In this document: piece after piece, positions 27,042 through 34,819 of the stretch
Numbering within the stretch: position 1 is the first letter of the stretch
Layout: every line of letters starts with the position of its first letter
NCBI RefSeq assembly: GCF_018129985.1
Contig: NZ_JAFCKT010000008.1
Span: 124,001 to 188,000 of the forward strand
Direction of reading: 5' to 3'
From: Bradyrhizobium sp. SZCCT0148
GTDB taxonomy: Bacteria > Pseudomonadota > Alphaproteobacteria > Rhizobiales > Xanthobacteraceae
Length of the DNA: 64,000 bases
Notes under the pieces: model-generated
The model's database searches: none
What the model was told of the DNA's origin: nothing
What the model saw: only the letters and a program-made list of their open reading frames with translations
Position numbers and translations under genes: made by a program

Positions 27042-27057
27042 CGATGGCTAGCCATCG
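27042..27057. promoter_or_regulatory. Perfect 16-base palindrome in aceA leader
   Basis: CGATGGCTAGCCATCG is a perfect palindrome 27 bases before the aceA start codon, within the likely untranslated leader. It may be a protein site or form an RNA hairpin near the ribosome site. Confidence 0.5.
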
Positions 27058-27125
27058 ACATTCTTGACAGTGCATTGCGAGATGCGTGTCAGGAGCTAAA
27101 CGCCAAAACGGAAACTTCGTACAGA

Positions 27126-27245
27126 TGGCTTGTTTCTTATTGGTGATGTCATGTAACATCAGAACATGTATTAGATGTTATTTTGTAATTTTTGTAAAAA
27201 ATATAGGGCAGAAAGACTGTCCTTAATGGGTCTGGAGAGCTGAAA
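27126..27245. promoter_or_regulatory. AT-rich divergent control region of aceA and scfR-like gene
   Basis: This is the most AT-rich stretch in the window. It holds TGATGT-N6-ACATCA (27144-27161), AACAT-N7-ATGTT (27163-27179) and a 9-base-phased direct repeat TTTTGTAAtTTTTGTAA (27181-27197). The last resembles the TTTGCAAA half-sites reported for RamB/ScfR-type regulators. Both promoters must lie here. Confidence 0.6.
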
Positions 27246-28691
27246 ATGCCCGCCGTGTCAGGGAAGAAACTGTTTGTCGGCCCGCGCTTCCGGAGGATCC
27301 GGCAGCAGTTGGGGCTGTCACAGACCCAGATCGCCGAAGGGCTCGGGATCTCGCCGAGCTATATCAACCTGATCGAGCGCAACCAGCGCCCGGTGACCGC
27401 CCAGATCCTGCTGCGGCTGGCCGAGACCTACGACCTCGACCTGCGCGACCTCGCCACCGCCGACGAGGACCGATTCTTCGCCGAGCTCAACGAGATCTTC
27501 TCCGATCCGCTGTTCCGCCAGATCGACGTGCCGAAACAGGAGCTGCGTGACCTCGCCGAGCTATGCCCCGGCGTCACCCATGCCCTGCAGCGGCTCTACG
27601 CCGCCTATACCGAGGCGCGCCAGGGCGAGACGATGGCGGCGGCCCAGATGGCCGACCGCGACGTCGGCACGCGCTACGAGGCCAATCCGGTCGAGCGCGT
27701 GCGCGAGCTGATCGAGGCCAACCGCAACTATTTTCCGGAGCTGGAGCAGGCCGCGGAAGCCTTGCGCGACGAACTGAACGTGCCGGCCGAAGGGCTCTAC
27801 GCGGCGCTGGCCGCGCGCCTGCGCGAAAAGCATTCGGTCCAGACCCGCATCATGCCTGTCGACGTGATGCGCGAGACGCTGCGGCGTTTCGATCGCCATC
27901 GCCGCCAGCTCCTGATCTCCGAGCTGGTCGATCCACCCGGCCGCGCGTTCCAGCTGGCCTTCCAGCTCGGTCTGGGCGAATGCGCCCAGCAGCTGGAGGC
28001 CATCATCGGCCGCGCCGGACCGCTCGACGATACCCCGCGACGGTTGTTCCGCATCACCCTCGGCAACTACTTTGCAGCCGCCGTGATGATGCCCTACCCC
28101 GCTTTCCTCGCCGCGGCCGAAGCGCTGAACTATGACATCCACGTGCTGGCGCAGCGGTTCAATTCCGGCTTCGAGCAGGTCTGCCACCGCCTCACCACCC
28201 TGCAGCGACCCAACGCGCGCGGCATTCCGTTCTTCCTGCTCCGTGTCGACAATGCCGGCAACGTCTCGAAGCGCTTTTCCTCGGGCACCTTCCCGTTCTC
28301 GAAGTTCGGCGGCACCTGCCCGCTGTGGAACGTGCACTCGACCTTCGACACGCCCGATCGCCTGCTGAAACAGGTGATCGAGCTCTCCGACGGCACGCGC
28401 TATTTCTCGATCGCGCAGATGGTGCGCCGCCCGGTCGCACCGCACCCGCTGCCGCAACCGCGCTTCGCCATCGGCCTCGGCTGCGAAATCCGCCATGCCT
28501 CACGCCTCGTTTACGCCGCCGGCATGGACGTCGAGAAGACCGAGGGCACCCCGATCGGCGTCAACTGCCGCCTCTGCGAGCGCGAGAACTGCGCCCAGCG
28601 CGCCGAACCGCCGATCACGCGCACGCTGATTTTGGACGAGACGACACGGCGGGTGAGTTCGTTCGCGTTCTCGAATGCAAGGGAGCTGTGA
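27246..28691 (+). CDS. ScfR/RamB-type XRE regulator of acetate/short-chain acyl metabolism
   Basis: A 481-residue transcription factor. Residues about 12-68 form an XRE-type HTH (FRRIRQQLGLSQTQIAEG, then SYINLIERNQRPVTAQIL). The middle part corresponds to the IrrE/ImmA-like domain but no HExxH is visible, as usual in this branch. The C-terminal DUF2083 region ends with the cysteine cluster CRLCERENC. Homologues bind short-chain acyl-CoA and control aceA, aceB or acetate genes. Its position, divergent from aceA, supports that role directly. Confidence 0.88.
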   Translation: MPAVSGKKLFVGPRFRRIRQQLGLSQTQIAEGLGISPSYINLIERNQRPVTAQILLRLAETYDLDLRDLATADEDRFFAELNEIFSDPLFRQIDVPKQELRDLAELCPGVTHALQRLYAAYTEARQGETMAAAQMADRDVGTRYEANPVERVRELIEANRNYFPELEQAAEALRDELNVPAEGLYAALAARLREKHSVQTRIMPVDVMRETLRRFDRHRRQLLISELVDPPGRAFQLAFQLGLGECAQQLEAIIGRAGPLDDTPRRLFRITLGNYFAAAVMMPYPAFLAAAEALNYDIHVLAQRFNSGFEQVCHRLTTLQRPNARGIPFFLLRVDNAGNVSKRFSSGTFPFSKFGGTCPLWNVHSTFDTPDRLLKQVIELSDGTRYFSIAQMVRRPVAPHPLPQPRFAIGLGCEIRHASRLVYAAGMDVEKTEGTPIGVNCRLCERENCAQRAEPPITRTLILDETTRRVSSFAFSNAREL

Positions 28692-28822
28692 GGGGGAAGT
28701 CATCTCAGAGCGCGCCGGTGATGCGGCGGCCCTGAGTGACCGCCAGCACAGTTGTTCAGCGCAGGCTGGTGCATGCTTGCAACCATGCCGCCCGCATCGG
28801 GCAGCCGAGAGGGATTACGAAC

Positions 28823-29059
28823 ATGAAGACCGCCACGTTTTCGATCTGCTCCGCCCTCGTCGCTATCGTGACGCTCGGTGGCTCCGCCCAACTGACCTCT
28901 GCGGCTGCCGGCAGCCTCGATTGGCTCGGCAATGACAATTACGTGCGCTGTCTTAAATATGTCAGCGCGCTCTCCCGGGGCGATGCTGCTGCCTATGACC
29001 GCGGTCGCAGGACCTGCAATCGGCAATACTATCCCGGCCGTCCCGGCTATGATTACTGA
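28823..29059 (+). CDS. Small exported protein of unknown function
   Basis: Seventy-eight residues from ATG 28823 with GAGAGGGA ahead of it. A Sec signal covers about 1-30 (KTATFSICSALVAIVTLGG, then SAAAG). The mature part of fewer than 50 residues has two Cys (VRCLKY and RTCNRQ) and a Tyr/Gly/Pro-rich end (YYPGRPGYDY). No family recognised. Periplasmic or secreted. Confidence 0.6.
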   Translation: MKTATFSICSALVAIVTLGGSAQLTSAAAGSLDWLGNDNYVRCLKYVSALSRGDAAAYDRGRRTCNRQYYPGRPGYDY

Positions 29060-29283
29060 GCAGACCTTCGCAAACGAAGCTGCGCCACCTGCGGCTTTGT
29101 GCGAGGGCGCAGCCGGGGCGGGCCGACACCGGCACTGTGGTTAATCCCGCCCTAATTCCCTGCCGCGATCTGCAACCACCGATTAAGCACGCCTCAACAT
29201 CGGTGCCATAGTCTCGCCCCACTCACTTTTCGCAAACAACGGTGGCCTATCCTGCCGGGCGAAGTGAGATCAGGGGGTTCATC

Positions 29284-30087
29284 ATGCGCATTGCGTTGCT
29301 GCTGACCGCAACCATCGTCGGCGCGCTTTTCGCCAGTCCATCCCGAGCCGGCTCTCCCGAGACCGCCGGCGCGGCCCAGCCATTGCCGCCCGGCTTCCAG
29401 AGCTACCGCGGCTACATGTTCGACCTGACGGAGAACTCCGACCGGAAGGACGTCGACAAGCTCACCGCGAATCTGAAGAGCCAGATCGACGTCGTCGAAG
29501 GTGTCGGCCTCTCGCCGCGCGTGCTGCGCTTCTTCCATACCGTCCCGATCGTTGCCAGCGAGCTCGCCTGTCTCGACGAAGGCGCCGCGACCGCCTGTTA
29601 CGGCCGGGTCACGCCCGACATCCAGCGCAACGCCCCCCGGACGCTGACGGTCTGGGACCCCAGCAAGCAGCGCTGGAGCAATCCGAATGCCGTCGACCTC
29701 GCGGTCGATTCCGGCCTCGGCGTGATCATGCTGCGGCCGGACATGATGCGCTACGAAAAGGAAGCCGTGCTGCTGCATGAATTGCTGCACGCCTATCATG
29801 CGCGCCTGTTGCCTGATGGCTACGCGAACAAGGGCGTGATCGCCTACTTCGCCCTCGCCAAGTCCAAGGATCTGCTACCCAAGGAATCCTACGCGCTGAA
29901 GAATCCCATGGAATTCTTTGCCGTGACCGCCAGCATCTTCCTGGCCGGGAAAAGCGAATTCCACGATCCGAAATCGCGCGAGACGCTCAAGGAGAAGATG
30001 CCGGACTACTACAAATATCTGGTCGGCGTGTTCGGCTTCGACCCGGAGCCGGCGGCGGCAAGCGGCCCCGTCGCCTCTTTGAAGTGA
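29284..30087 (+). CDS. Exported HExxH protein, putative zinc peptidase
   Basis: The 267-residue product starts at ATG 29284 with AGGGGG upstream. It has a Sec signal (about 1-22) and one HELLH motif at 165-169 within a helix (EAVLLHELLHAYHARLLPDG), the zinc-binding signature of gluzincin or similar metallopeptidases. A downstream acidic residue in a KNPMEFFAVTASIFL segment could be the third ligand. I recall similar proteins as conserved hypotheticals in Bradyrhizobium. Periplasmic location expected; peptidase activity is inferred from the motif only. A terminator follows. Confidence 0.65.
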   Translation: MRIALLLTATIVGALFASPSRAGSPETAGAAQPLPPGFQSYRGYMFDLTENSDRKDVDKLTANLKSQIDVVEGVGLSPRVLRFFHTVPIVASELACLDEGAATACYGRVTPDIQRNAPRTLTVWDPSKQRWSNPNAVDLAVDSGLGVIMLRPDMMRYEKEAVLLHELLHAYHARLLPDGYANKGVIAYFALAKSKDLLPKESYALKNPMEFFAVTASIFLAGKSEFHDPKSRETLKEKMPDYYKYLVGVFGFDPEPAAASGPVASLK

Positions 30088-30124
30088 GGCAAGCGTAGAG
30101 CTGCCTCGGCGAGATCAACCAAAG

Positions 30125-30155
30125 AGCCGCGCGAAATGCGCGGCTTTTTTGTTTT
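30125..30155 (+). terminator. Rho-independent terminator
   Basis: AGCCGCGC (30125-30132), loop GAAAT, GCGCGGCT (30138-30145), then TTTTTGTTTT. A textbook terminator for the HExxH protein gene. Confidence 0.93.
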
Positions 30156-30260
30156 GATGACCGGAAGCTGCGGATGACGCCCGGCCGGGAATTGCCAAGC
30201 GGCGGCCCGATCTGCATAGTCCCGCGCGCATCGATACTGTTTTCAAGGGGATAGAAGAAC

Positions 30261-30611
30261 ATGGCGGACGCCGACCTGGATGTCGTGATCCGGCAACTGG
30301 CCAGACAGCTGCATACGGGCCTGATGACCCGCGCCAAGGAGCGGCGGGATCGCTTCAACGGCCTGGCGGCCAAGGCCAAGGGCAAAGAGACCGGCGAGCG
30401 CTTCAAGATGATGGCCAAGGCCACAATGGAGCAGGCCACCGCCGCCGCCAAGCGCCTGCAGATGTCCGCCGACAACGTCGCCGACAGCTACGCACGATCA
30501 ATGCGGCTCGCCGCCAGCGCCCCGATTGCGGTGAAGGTCGAGAAGCAGGCCAAGGCCAAGCCTGAAAAGAAAGCCAAGGCGAAGACGGCGAAAGCGAAGA
30601 AGGCCAAGTAG
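30261..30611 (+). CDS. Helical protein with histone H1-like Lys/Ala tail
   Basis: A 116-residue protein: residues 1 to about 90 are helical and charged (RAKERRDRFNGLAAKAKGK and a Met/Ala/Lys helix), and the last 25 are almost only Lys, Ala, Glu and Pro (KAKPEKKAKAKTAKAKKAK). Such tails occur in bacterial H1-like and other nucleoid-binding proteins and bind DNA without sequence preference. No known N-terminal DNA-binding fold is visible, so nucleoid association is inferred. A purine-rich ribosome site (AAGGGGATAGAAG) precedes the ATG. Confidence 0.6.
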   Translation: MADADLDVVIRQLARQLHTGLMTRAKERRDRFNGLAAKAKGKETGERFKMMAKATMEQATAAAKRLQMSADNVADSYARSMRLAASAPIAVKVEKQAKAKPEKKAKAKTAKAKKAK

Positions 30612-30669
30612 CGCGAGGTGCTCTTCCGCCCCGTGCGGGAGAAGGCGGCGAACGTGGCTTTGCCGATCG

Positions 30670-31293
30670 TTACCGGGCCGGCTCGGCGCTCGCCAGTTCG
30701 GCGAGCTTGGCGCGCGCGGCTTCGCGCGCGTGGCCGTCCTTGCCCGTTGGCAGCGCCAGCGCCGCCTCGAAATCGGCGCGCGCGTCGTCGGCCTGGCCAC
30801 GGGCGAGGAACGCCATGCCACGGTCGAGCCGGGCCTGCGCATCCGAGGGGTCGAGGCGGATCGCCGTGTTGTAGCTCAGGATGGCGCGATCGAGGTCGCC
30901 GGTGGCGGCGAGCGCGAGACCTCGCTGGTGATAGGGCGCCGCGAGCTTGGGATCATGCGCGATCGCCTCGTCATAGTCGGCAATGGCGAGCTCGAGGTCG
31001 CCGTTCAGCCGGCGCGCGAGCGCGCGGTCGCGATAGAGCGAGGCGCGGTTGGGATTGAGGTGAATGGCCTCGTCGAAATCGGCGGCCGCCCGCCTGAAGT
31101 CGCCATGGCGCAGCGCGATCCGTCCACGCCCCTCATAGGCAAAGGCGATCAACGAACCGCGCAGCGGCGAGAAGCCGATCACGGCCGAGCAGATGTCGGA
31201 ATCGTCCTCGTCGCCGCAGTTGACGACCATGTGGGTGGACAGGCCGACAAGCACGCACAGGACGATCAGCAATGGTACGGCAGCTCTGGTCAT
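30670..31293 (-). CDS. Membrane-anchored TPR protein
   Basis: The 207-residue protein has one N-terminal helix or uncleaved signal (about 4-22) and then at least three tandem tetratricopeptide repeats (about 56-160), each with the W/G-Y-A-F/P pattern, as in GDLDRAILSYNTAIRLDPSD. TPR scaffolds bind other proteins; periplasmic face likely. Two Cys (NCGDEDDSDICS) near the anchor may be disulfide-linked. It starts 135 bases downstream of htpX in the same direction, with a hairpin between them. Confidence 0.75.
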   Translation of the reverse strand: MTRAAVPLLIVLCVLVGLSTHMVVNCGDEDDSDICSAVIGFSPLRGSLIAFAYEGRGRIALRHGDFRRAAADFDEAIHLNPNRASLYRDRALARRLNGDLELAIADYDEAIAHDPKLAAPYHQRGLALAATGDLDRAILSYNTAIRLDPSDAQARLDRGMAFLARGQADDARADFEAALALPTGKDGHAREAARAKLAELASAEPAR

Positions 31294-31301
31294 CTTCGAC
31301 G

Positions 31302-31324
31302 GTGACCGGCAGCGGGCCGGTCAC
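31302..31324. repeat. Perfect hairpin between htpX and the TPR gene
   Basis: GTGACCGGC-AGCGG-GCCGGTCAC, a 9-base stem with a 5-base loop, just before the TPR start. No T-run follows on either strand, so it is a weak terminator candidate or an operator. Confidence 0.5.
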
Positions 31325-31428
31325 GCATCCCCTTTCGAAGGAAGTGTTTCGCCCGGGTGTTAGCACCGGCTCCGACCATCCTGTGTGCGCCAGGTCACAA
31401 AACCAGCCGCAAATTGCCGGGCTCCGTA

Positions 31429-32376
31429 TCAGCCCCAGGGGCCGCGTGAAGGACCACGCGAGGACGAGCGTCCCCAGGGGCTGCGCGGCGGATAGTTCTC
31501 GTTGGCGCCGAGTGACGGCGCCGCCCGCCCACCGAGCTCCGCCGCGAGCTGCTGAAGCGCCGCGATGCGGTTCTGCGTCGAGGGATGGGTGGCGAACAGA
31601 TTGTCGACGCCATGGCCCGACAGCGGATTGATGATGAACATGTGCGCGGTCGCTGGGTTTCGCTCGGCCTCGATATTCGTCACCTGATGCGCGGCCCCCT
31701 CGATCTTGACCAGCGCGGAAGCCAGCCACATCGGCTGCCCTGCAATGCGCGCACCGAGATTGTCCGCCGCATATTCGCGGGTGCGGCTGATCGCCATCTG
31801 CACCAGCATCGCGCCGAGCGGAGCGAGGATCATCATCAGGATCGAGCCGACGATGCCGAGACCATTGTTGTTCTCGCGATTGCCGCCAAAGAACATGCCG
31901 AACTGCGCCAGCATCGAGATCGCGCCGGCGATGGTCGCAGTGATCGTCATCAGCAGCGTGTCGTGGTTCTTGATGTGGGCGAGCTCGTGCGCGATGACGC
32001 CGGCGAGCTCCTCGCGGCTGAGCTGGCGCATCAGGCCGGTGGTGACGGCCACCGCGGCATTTTGCGGGTTTCGTCCGGTCGCGAACGCGTTCGGCTGTGC
32101 CTCGTCCATCAGGAACACCCGCGGCATCGGCAGGCCTGCCCGGCCCGCAAGTTCTGCGACCAGCCCGACCAGCTCCGGCGCGGTCGAACGATCGACCTCA
32201 TGGGCGCCGTACATCGAGAGCACCATGCGATCGGAGTTCCAGTAGGTGAAGAGATTGGTTGCCGCGGCAATGACGAGTGCGATCATGGCACCGGAGGCGC
32301 CACCGATCAGATAGCCGACGCCCATGAACAGGGCGGTGAGGCCTGCGAGCAGCATTGCGGTACGAAGATAGTTCAT
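31429..32376 (-). CDS. htpX: Zinc metalloprotease HtpX
   Basis: HtpX is an inner-membrane M48 endoprotease that degrades damaged membrane proteins under heat or envelope stress. The 315-residue protein begins at ATG 32376 with GGAGACGGCC ahead; it shows two N-terminal helices, HELAH at 130-134, two more helices (about 145-190), and a downstream glutamate zinc ligand. The C-terminus after about residue 285 is unusual: a Ser/Arg/Pro/Gly-rich tail (SPWGRSSSRGPSRGPWG) not needed for activity in E. coli HtpX. Confidence 0.92.
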   Translation of the reverse strand: MNYLRTAMLLAGLTALFMGVGYLIGGASGAMIALVIAAATNLFTYWNSDRMVLSMYGAHEVDRSTAPELVGLVAELAGRAGLPMPRVFLMDEAQPNAFATGRNPQNAAVAVTTGLMRQLSREELAGVIAHELAHIKNHDTLLMTITATIAGAISMLAQFGMFFGGNRENNNGLGIVGSILMMILAPLGAMLVQMAISRTREYAADNLGARIAGQPMWLASALVKIEGAAHQVTNIEAERNPATAHMFIINPLSGHGVDNLFATHPSTQNRIAALQQLAAELGGRAAPSLGANENYPPRSPWGRSSSRGPSRGPWG

Positions 32377-32560
32377 GGCCGTCTCCTGGGGCGGCCGCGG
32401 GCCGCTAGAGGCGTCCGAGGCCGGCACGCATGAGGTAGGGATGACACCGGCCGGAGTGCAAGGTTTCCGGGTGCGTCGCGGAGCCGCGGCACTGGTTTGC
32501 GTACCGCACTTCCATTAAGCTTTCTCCAGAATCCAAGCGTCCCTCCCCGCCGGAAACTCC

Positions 32561-33862
32561 ATGCTCCAGACCCGACTCGCGATCGCGGCCGTTGCTTTCG
32601 CTGCGTTCTGCTTACCTGCCTCCGCCCAGCTCCAGCCGCCACCCGCAAGGCCCGTGACGCCGAAGGCAACCGCGCCCTCCCCCCGCGCCGCCTCATGCCA
32701 CAATGGCGCGAGCTTCGATCGCTTCCTGGCCGACGTGAAGCAGCAGGCTGTGGCCGCCGGCGTGTCGCAGCGGACGATTGCGGAAGCTTCGCCCTATCTC
32801 GTCTACGACCAGGGCATCGTCAACCGCGACCGCGGCCAGCGCGTGTTCGGCCAGCTCTTCACCGAATTCGCCGGCCGCATGGCGGCGCCCTATCGCATGC
32901 AGAATGGGCAGCAGCACATCAAGCAACACGCGGCCGCTTTCGCGCGCGCGGAAAAGGAATATGGCGTGCCGCCGGCGGTGATCGCCGCGTTCTGGGGTCT
33001 GGAGAGCGACTTCGGCGCCAACATGGGCAATCTGCCGACGCTGAAATCGCTGGTGTCGCTCGCCTATGACTGCCGCCGCTCGGAGATGTTCGTGGGCGAG
33101 ACCATCGCTGCGCTGAAGATCATCGACCGCGGCGATCTGCATCCCGACGAGATGATCGGCTCCTGGGCCGGCGAGCTCGGCCAGACCCAGTTCCTGCCCG
33201 TGCATTACGTCAACTACGCCGTCGACTACGACGGCGACGGACGGCGCGACCTGTTACGCTCGCCGGCCGACGTGATCGGCTCGACCGCGAACTACATCGC
33301 CAACGGCCTGAAGTGGCGGCGCGGCGAGCCGTGGCTGGAAGAGATCAAGGTGCCGCAAAATCTGCCGTGGGAGAGGACCGATCTCACGGTGCGAGAGCCG
33401 CGCTCGACATGGGCGCAGTTAGGCGTGACCTATCCCGACGGCCGTCCCTTGCCGAGCGACAATCTCGCGGCCTCCGTGCTGCTGCCGATGGGGCGCTTTG
33501 GGCCGGCCTTCATGGCCTATGCGAATTTCGCCGCTTACACCGAGTGGAATAACTCGCTGATCTATTCGACCACGGCGGGCTATCTCGCCTCGCGCATCGC
33601 GGGCGCCGCCCCCATGCGCAAGCCGGCCCAACCGGTTGCGCAACTGCCGTTCCACGAGCTTAAGGAATTGCAGCAGCTCCTGGTGCGCGCCGGCTTCAAC
33701 GTCGGCAAGGTCGACGGCGTGCTGGGCCAGCAGAGCCGGGCGGCGGTGAAGGCGATGCAGATCAAGTATGGCCTGCCTGCGGATTCCTGGCCGACCGCCG
33801 AGCTTTTGGCGCGGATGCGTGGCGGCACCGCACAGGCGCAGCCGGCGGCGTCGGTGCGGTGA
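32561..33862 (+). CDS. MltB-type lytic murein transglycosylase with peptidoglycan-binding domain
   Basis: This exported 433-residue enzyme has a signal peptide (about 1-22), a Pro-rich linker, an SLT2/MltB catalytic domain (about 50-340) and a C-terminal peptidoglycan-binding domain (about 365-425, KELQQLLVRAGFNVGKVDG). The catalytic glutamate is E148 in GLESDFGANMG; GELGQTQFLP and DYDGDGRRDL further support the family. It cleaves glycan strands of peptidoglycan to anhydro-muropeptides during growth and recycling. The signal lacks a lipobox cysteine, so it is soluble periplasmic rather than a lipoprotein. Confidence 0.93.
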   Translation: MLQTRLAIAAVAFAAFCLPASAQLQPPPARPVTPKATAPSPRAASCHNGASFDRFLADVKQQAVAAGVSQRTIAEASPYLVYDQGIVNRDRGQRVFGQLFTEFAGRMAAPYRMQNGQQHIKQHAAAFARAEKEYGVPPAVIAAFWGLESDFGANMGNLPTLKSLVSLAYDCRRSEMFVGETIAALKIIDRGDLHPDEMIGSWAGELGQTQFLPVHYVNYAVDYDGDGRRDLLRSPADVIGSTANYIANGLKWRRGEPWLEEIKVPQNLPWERTDLTVREPRSTWAQLGVTYPDGRPLPSDNLAASVLLPMGRFGPAFMAYANFAAYTEWNNSLIYSTTAGYLASRIAGAAPMRKPAQPVAQLPFHELKELQQLLVRAGFNVGKVDGVLGQQSRAAVKAMQIKYGLPADSWPTAELLARMRGGTAQAQPAASVR

Positions 33863-33875
33863 ACCGTGAAACCGT

Positions 33876-33974
33876 CGTCATTGCTCGCGAAGGTGGGGAA
33901 TCCAGACGCCGCGGCGTTTCGGTTCGATCACAGTCGTCGCGGAGTGCTGCCCCGGTCAAGCCGGACGATGACAG
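33876..33974. repeat. Dispersed palindromic element, copy A
   Basis: Bounded by GTCATTGCTCGCG at left and GATGACAG at right, with the core CGCCGCGGCGTTTCGGTTCGATC. The core matches copy B at 35935-36030, identifying both as members of one family. It fills much of the 272-base gap before the DUF1993 gene; the rest of the gap holds nothing else I can name. Confidence 0.75.
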
Positions 33975-34134
33975 CGGAGAGCGTGGCTGCGACAGCGAGG
34001 GTGTGGCCGCGATGACAGCATCGTAGAATTTTCGCACCGCACAAGCCGCTGTCGCGATTGTATTTTTCCATGAGGCTCCCATGTGAGTGGCTCAGGTTTT
34101 CTCCTGAGATTTCCCACACGAGAGCGAGCATCAC

Positions 34135-34638
34135 ATGTCCTTCTACGACGCCGTCGTCCCTGCCTATTTGCAAATGCTGAACAGCCTGACCGGCCTGCTC
34201 ACCAAAGCCGAGGCGCATTGCGCGGCCAAGAAGATCGACCCCAGCGTCCTGCTCAACTCCCGCCTGTTTCCGGACATGCTGCCGCTGTCGCGCCAGGTCC
34301 AACTCGTCAGCGATTTCGCCACCAAGGGCTGCGCGCGATTGACCCACAGCGACGTGCTGTCGACGCCCGACACCGAGACCAGCTTTGCGGAATTGAAGCA
34401 GCGGCTGGCGAAGACCATCGACTATGTGAAGTCGTTCAAACCCGAGCAGTTCGAGGGTGCCGAGACCAAGGACGTCACCTTCCCGTCGGGCCCCGACAAA
34501 ACCACCACGATGAAGGGCCAGCAATTCCTGAGCGCGTTCTCGCTGCCGAACTTCTATTTCCATGCCGCGACCGCCCACGGCATTTTGCGCCACAACGGCG
34601 TCGAGATCGGCAAGCGCGATTTCCTGGGCGCAAACTGA
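34135..34638 (+). CDS. DUF1993 family protein
   Basis: The 167-residue protein matches DUF1993 across its length: MSFYDAVVPAYLQMLNSL, LVSDFATKGCARL and a C-terminal SLPNFYFHAATAHGILRHNG. The fold is a four-helix bundle of the DinB-like group, with His residues (FYFHAATAHGILRH) suited to binding a metal. Function unknown; such genes are often induced by stress. A hairpin lies 17 bases after the stop. Confidence 0.88.
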   Translation: MSFYDAVVPAYLQMLNSLTGLLTKAEAHCAAKKIDPSVLLNSRLFPDMLPLSRQVQLVSDFATKGCARLTHSDVLSTPDTETSFAELKQRLAKTIDYVKSFKPEQFEGAETKDVTFPSGPDKTTTMKGQQFLSAFSLPNFYFHAATAHGILRHNGVEIGKRDFLGAN

Positions 34639-34654
34639 TTTTGGAAAATCGCAC

Positions 34655-34686
34655 GGTCGCGGCAGCCGGAATCAGCTGCCGCGACC
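34655..34686 (+). terminator. Hairpin after DUF1993 gene, terminator-like without U-run
   Basis: GGTCGCGGCAGC (34655-34666) and GCTGCCGCGACC (34675-34686) form a perfect 12-base stem with an 8-base loop. No T-run follows, so it may stop or stabilise the transcript. Confidence 0.55.
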
Positions 34687-34819
34687 GGAATTGCACATCA
34701 ATTATGCTACGTGGTCCCTGCCGCGCAGCTCGCCTGCACTTTCCGTATGGCTCATCTCTTGCGCTGGATGCCGCGATGCACAAGTGTTCGTGACCTCTCA
34801 CCGCCTGGAAGCATTTCCC

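Noticed and set aside
25405..27051. Rightward 548-codon frame opposite isocitrate lyase
   Set aside because: Antisense shadow; aceA is certain.
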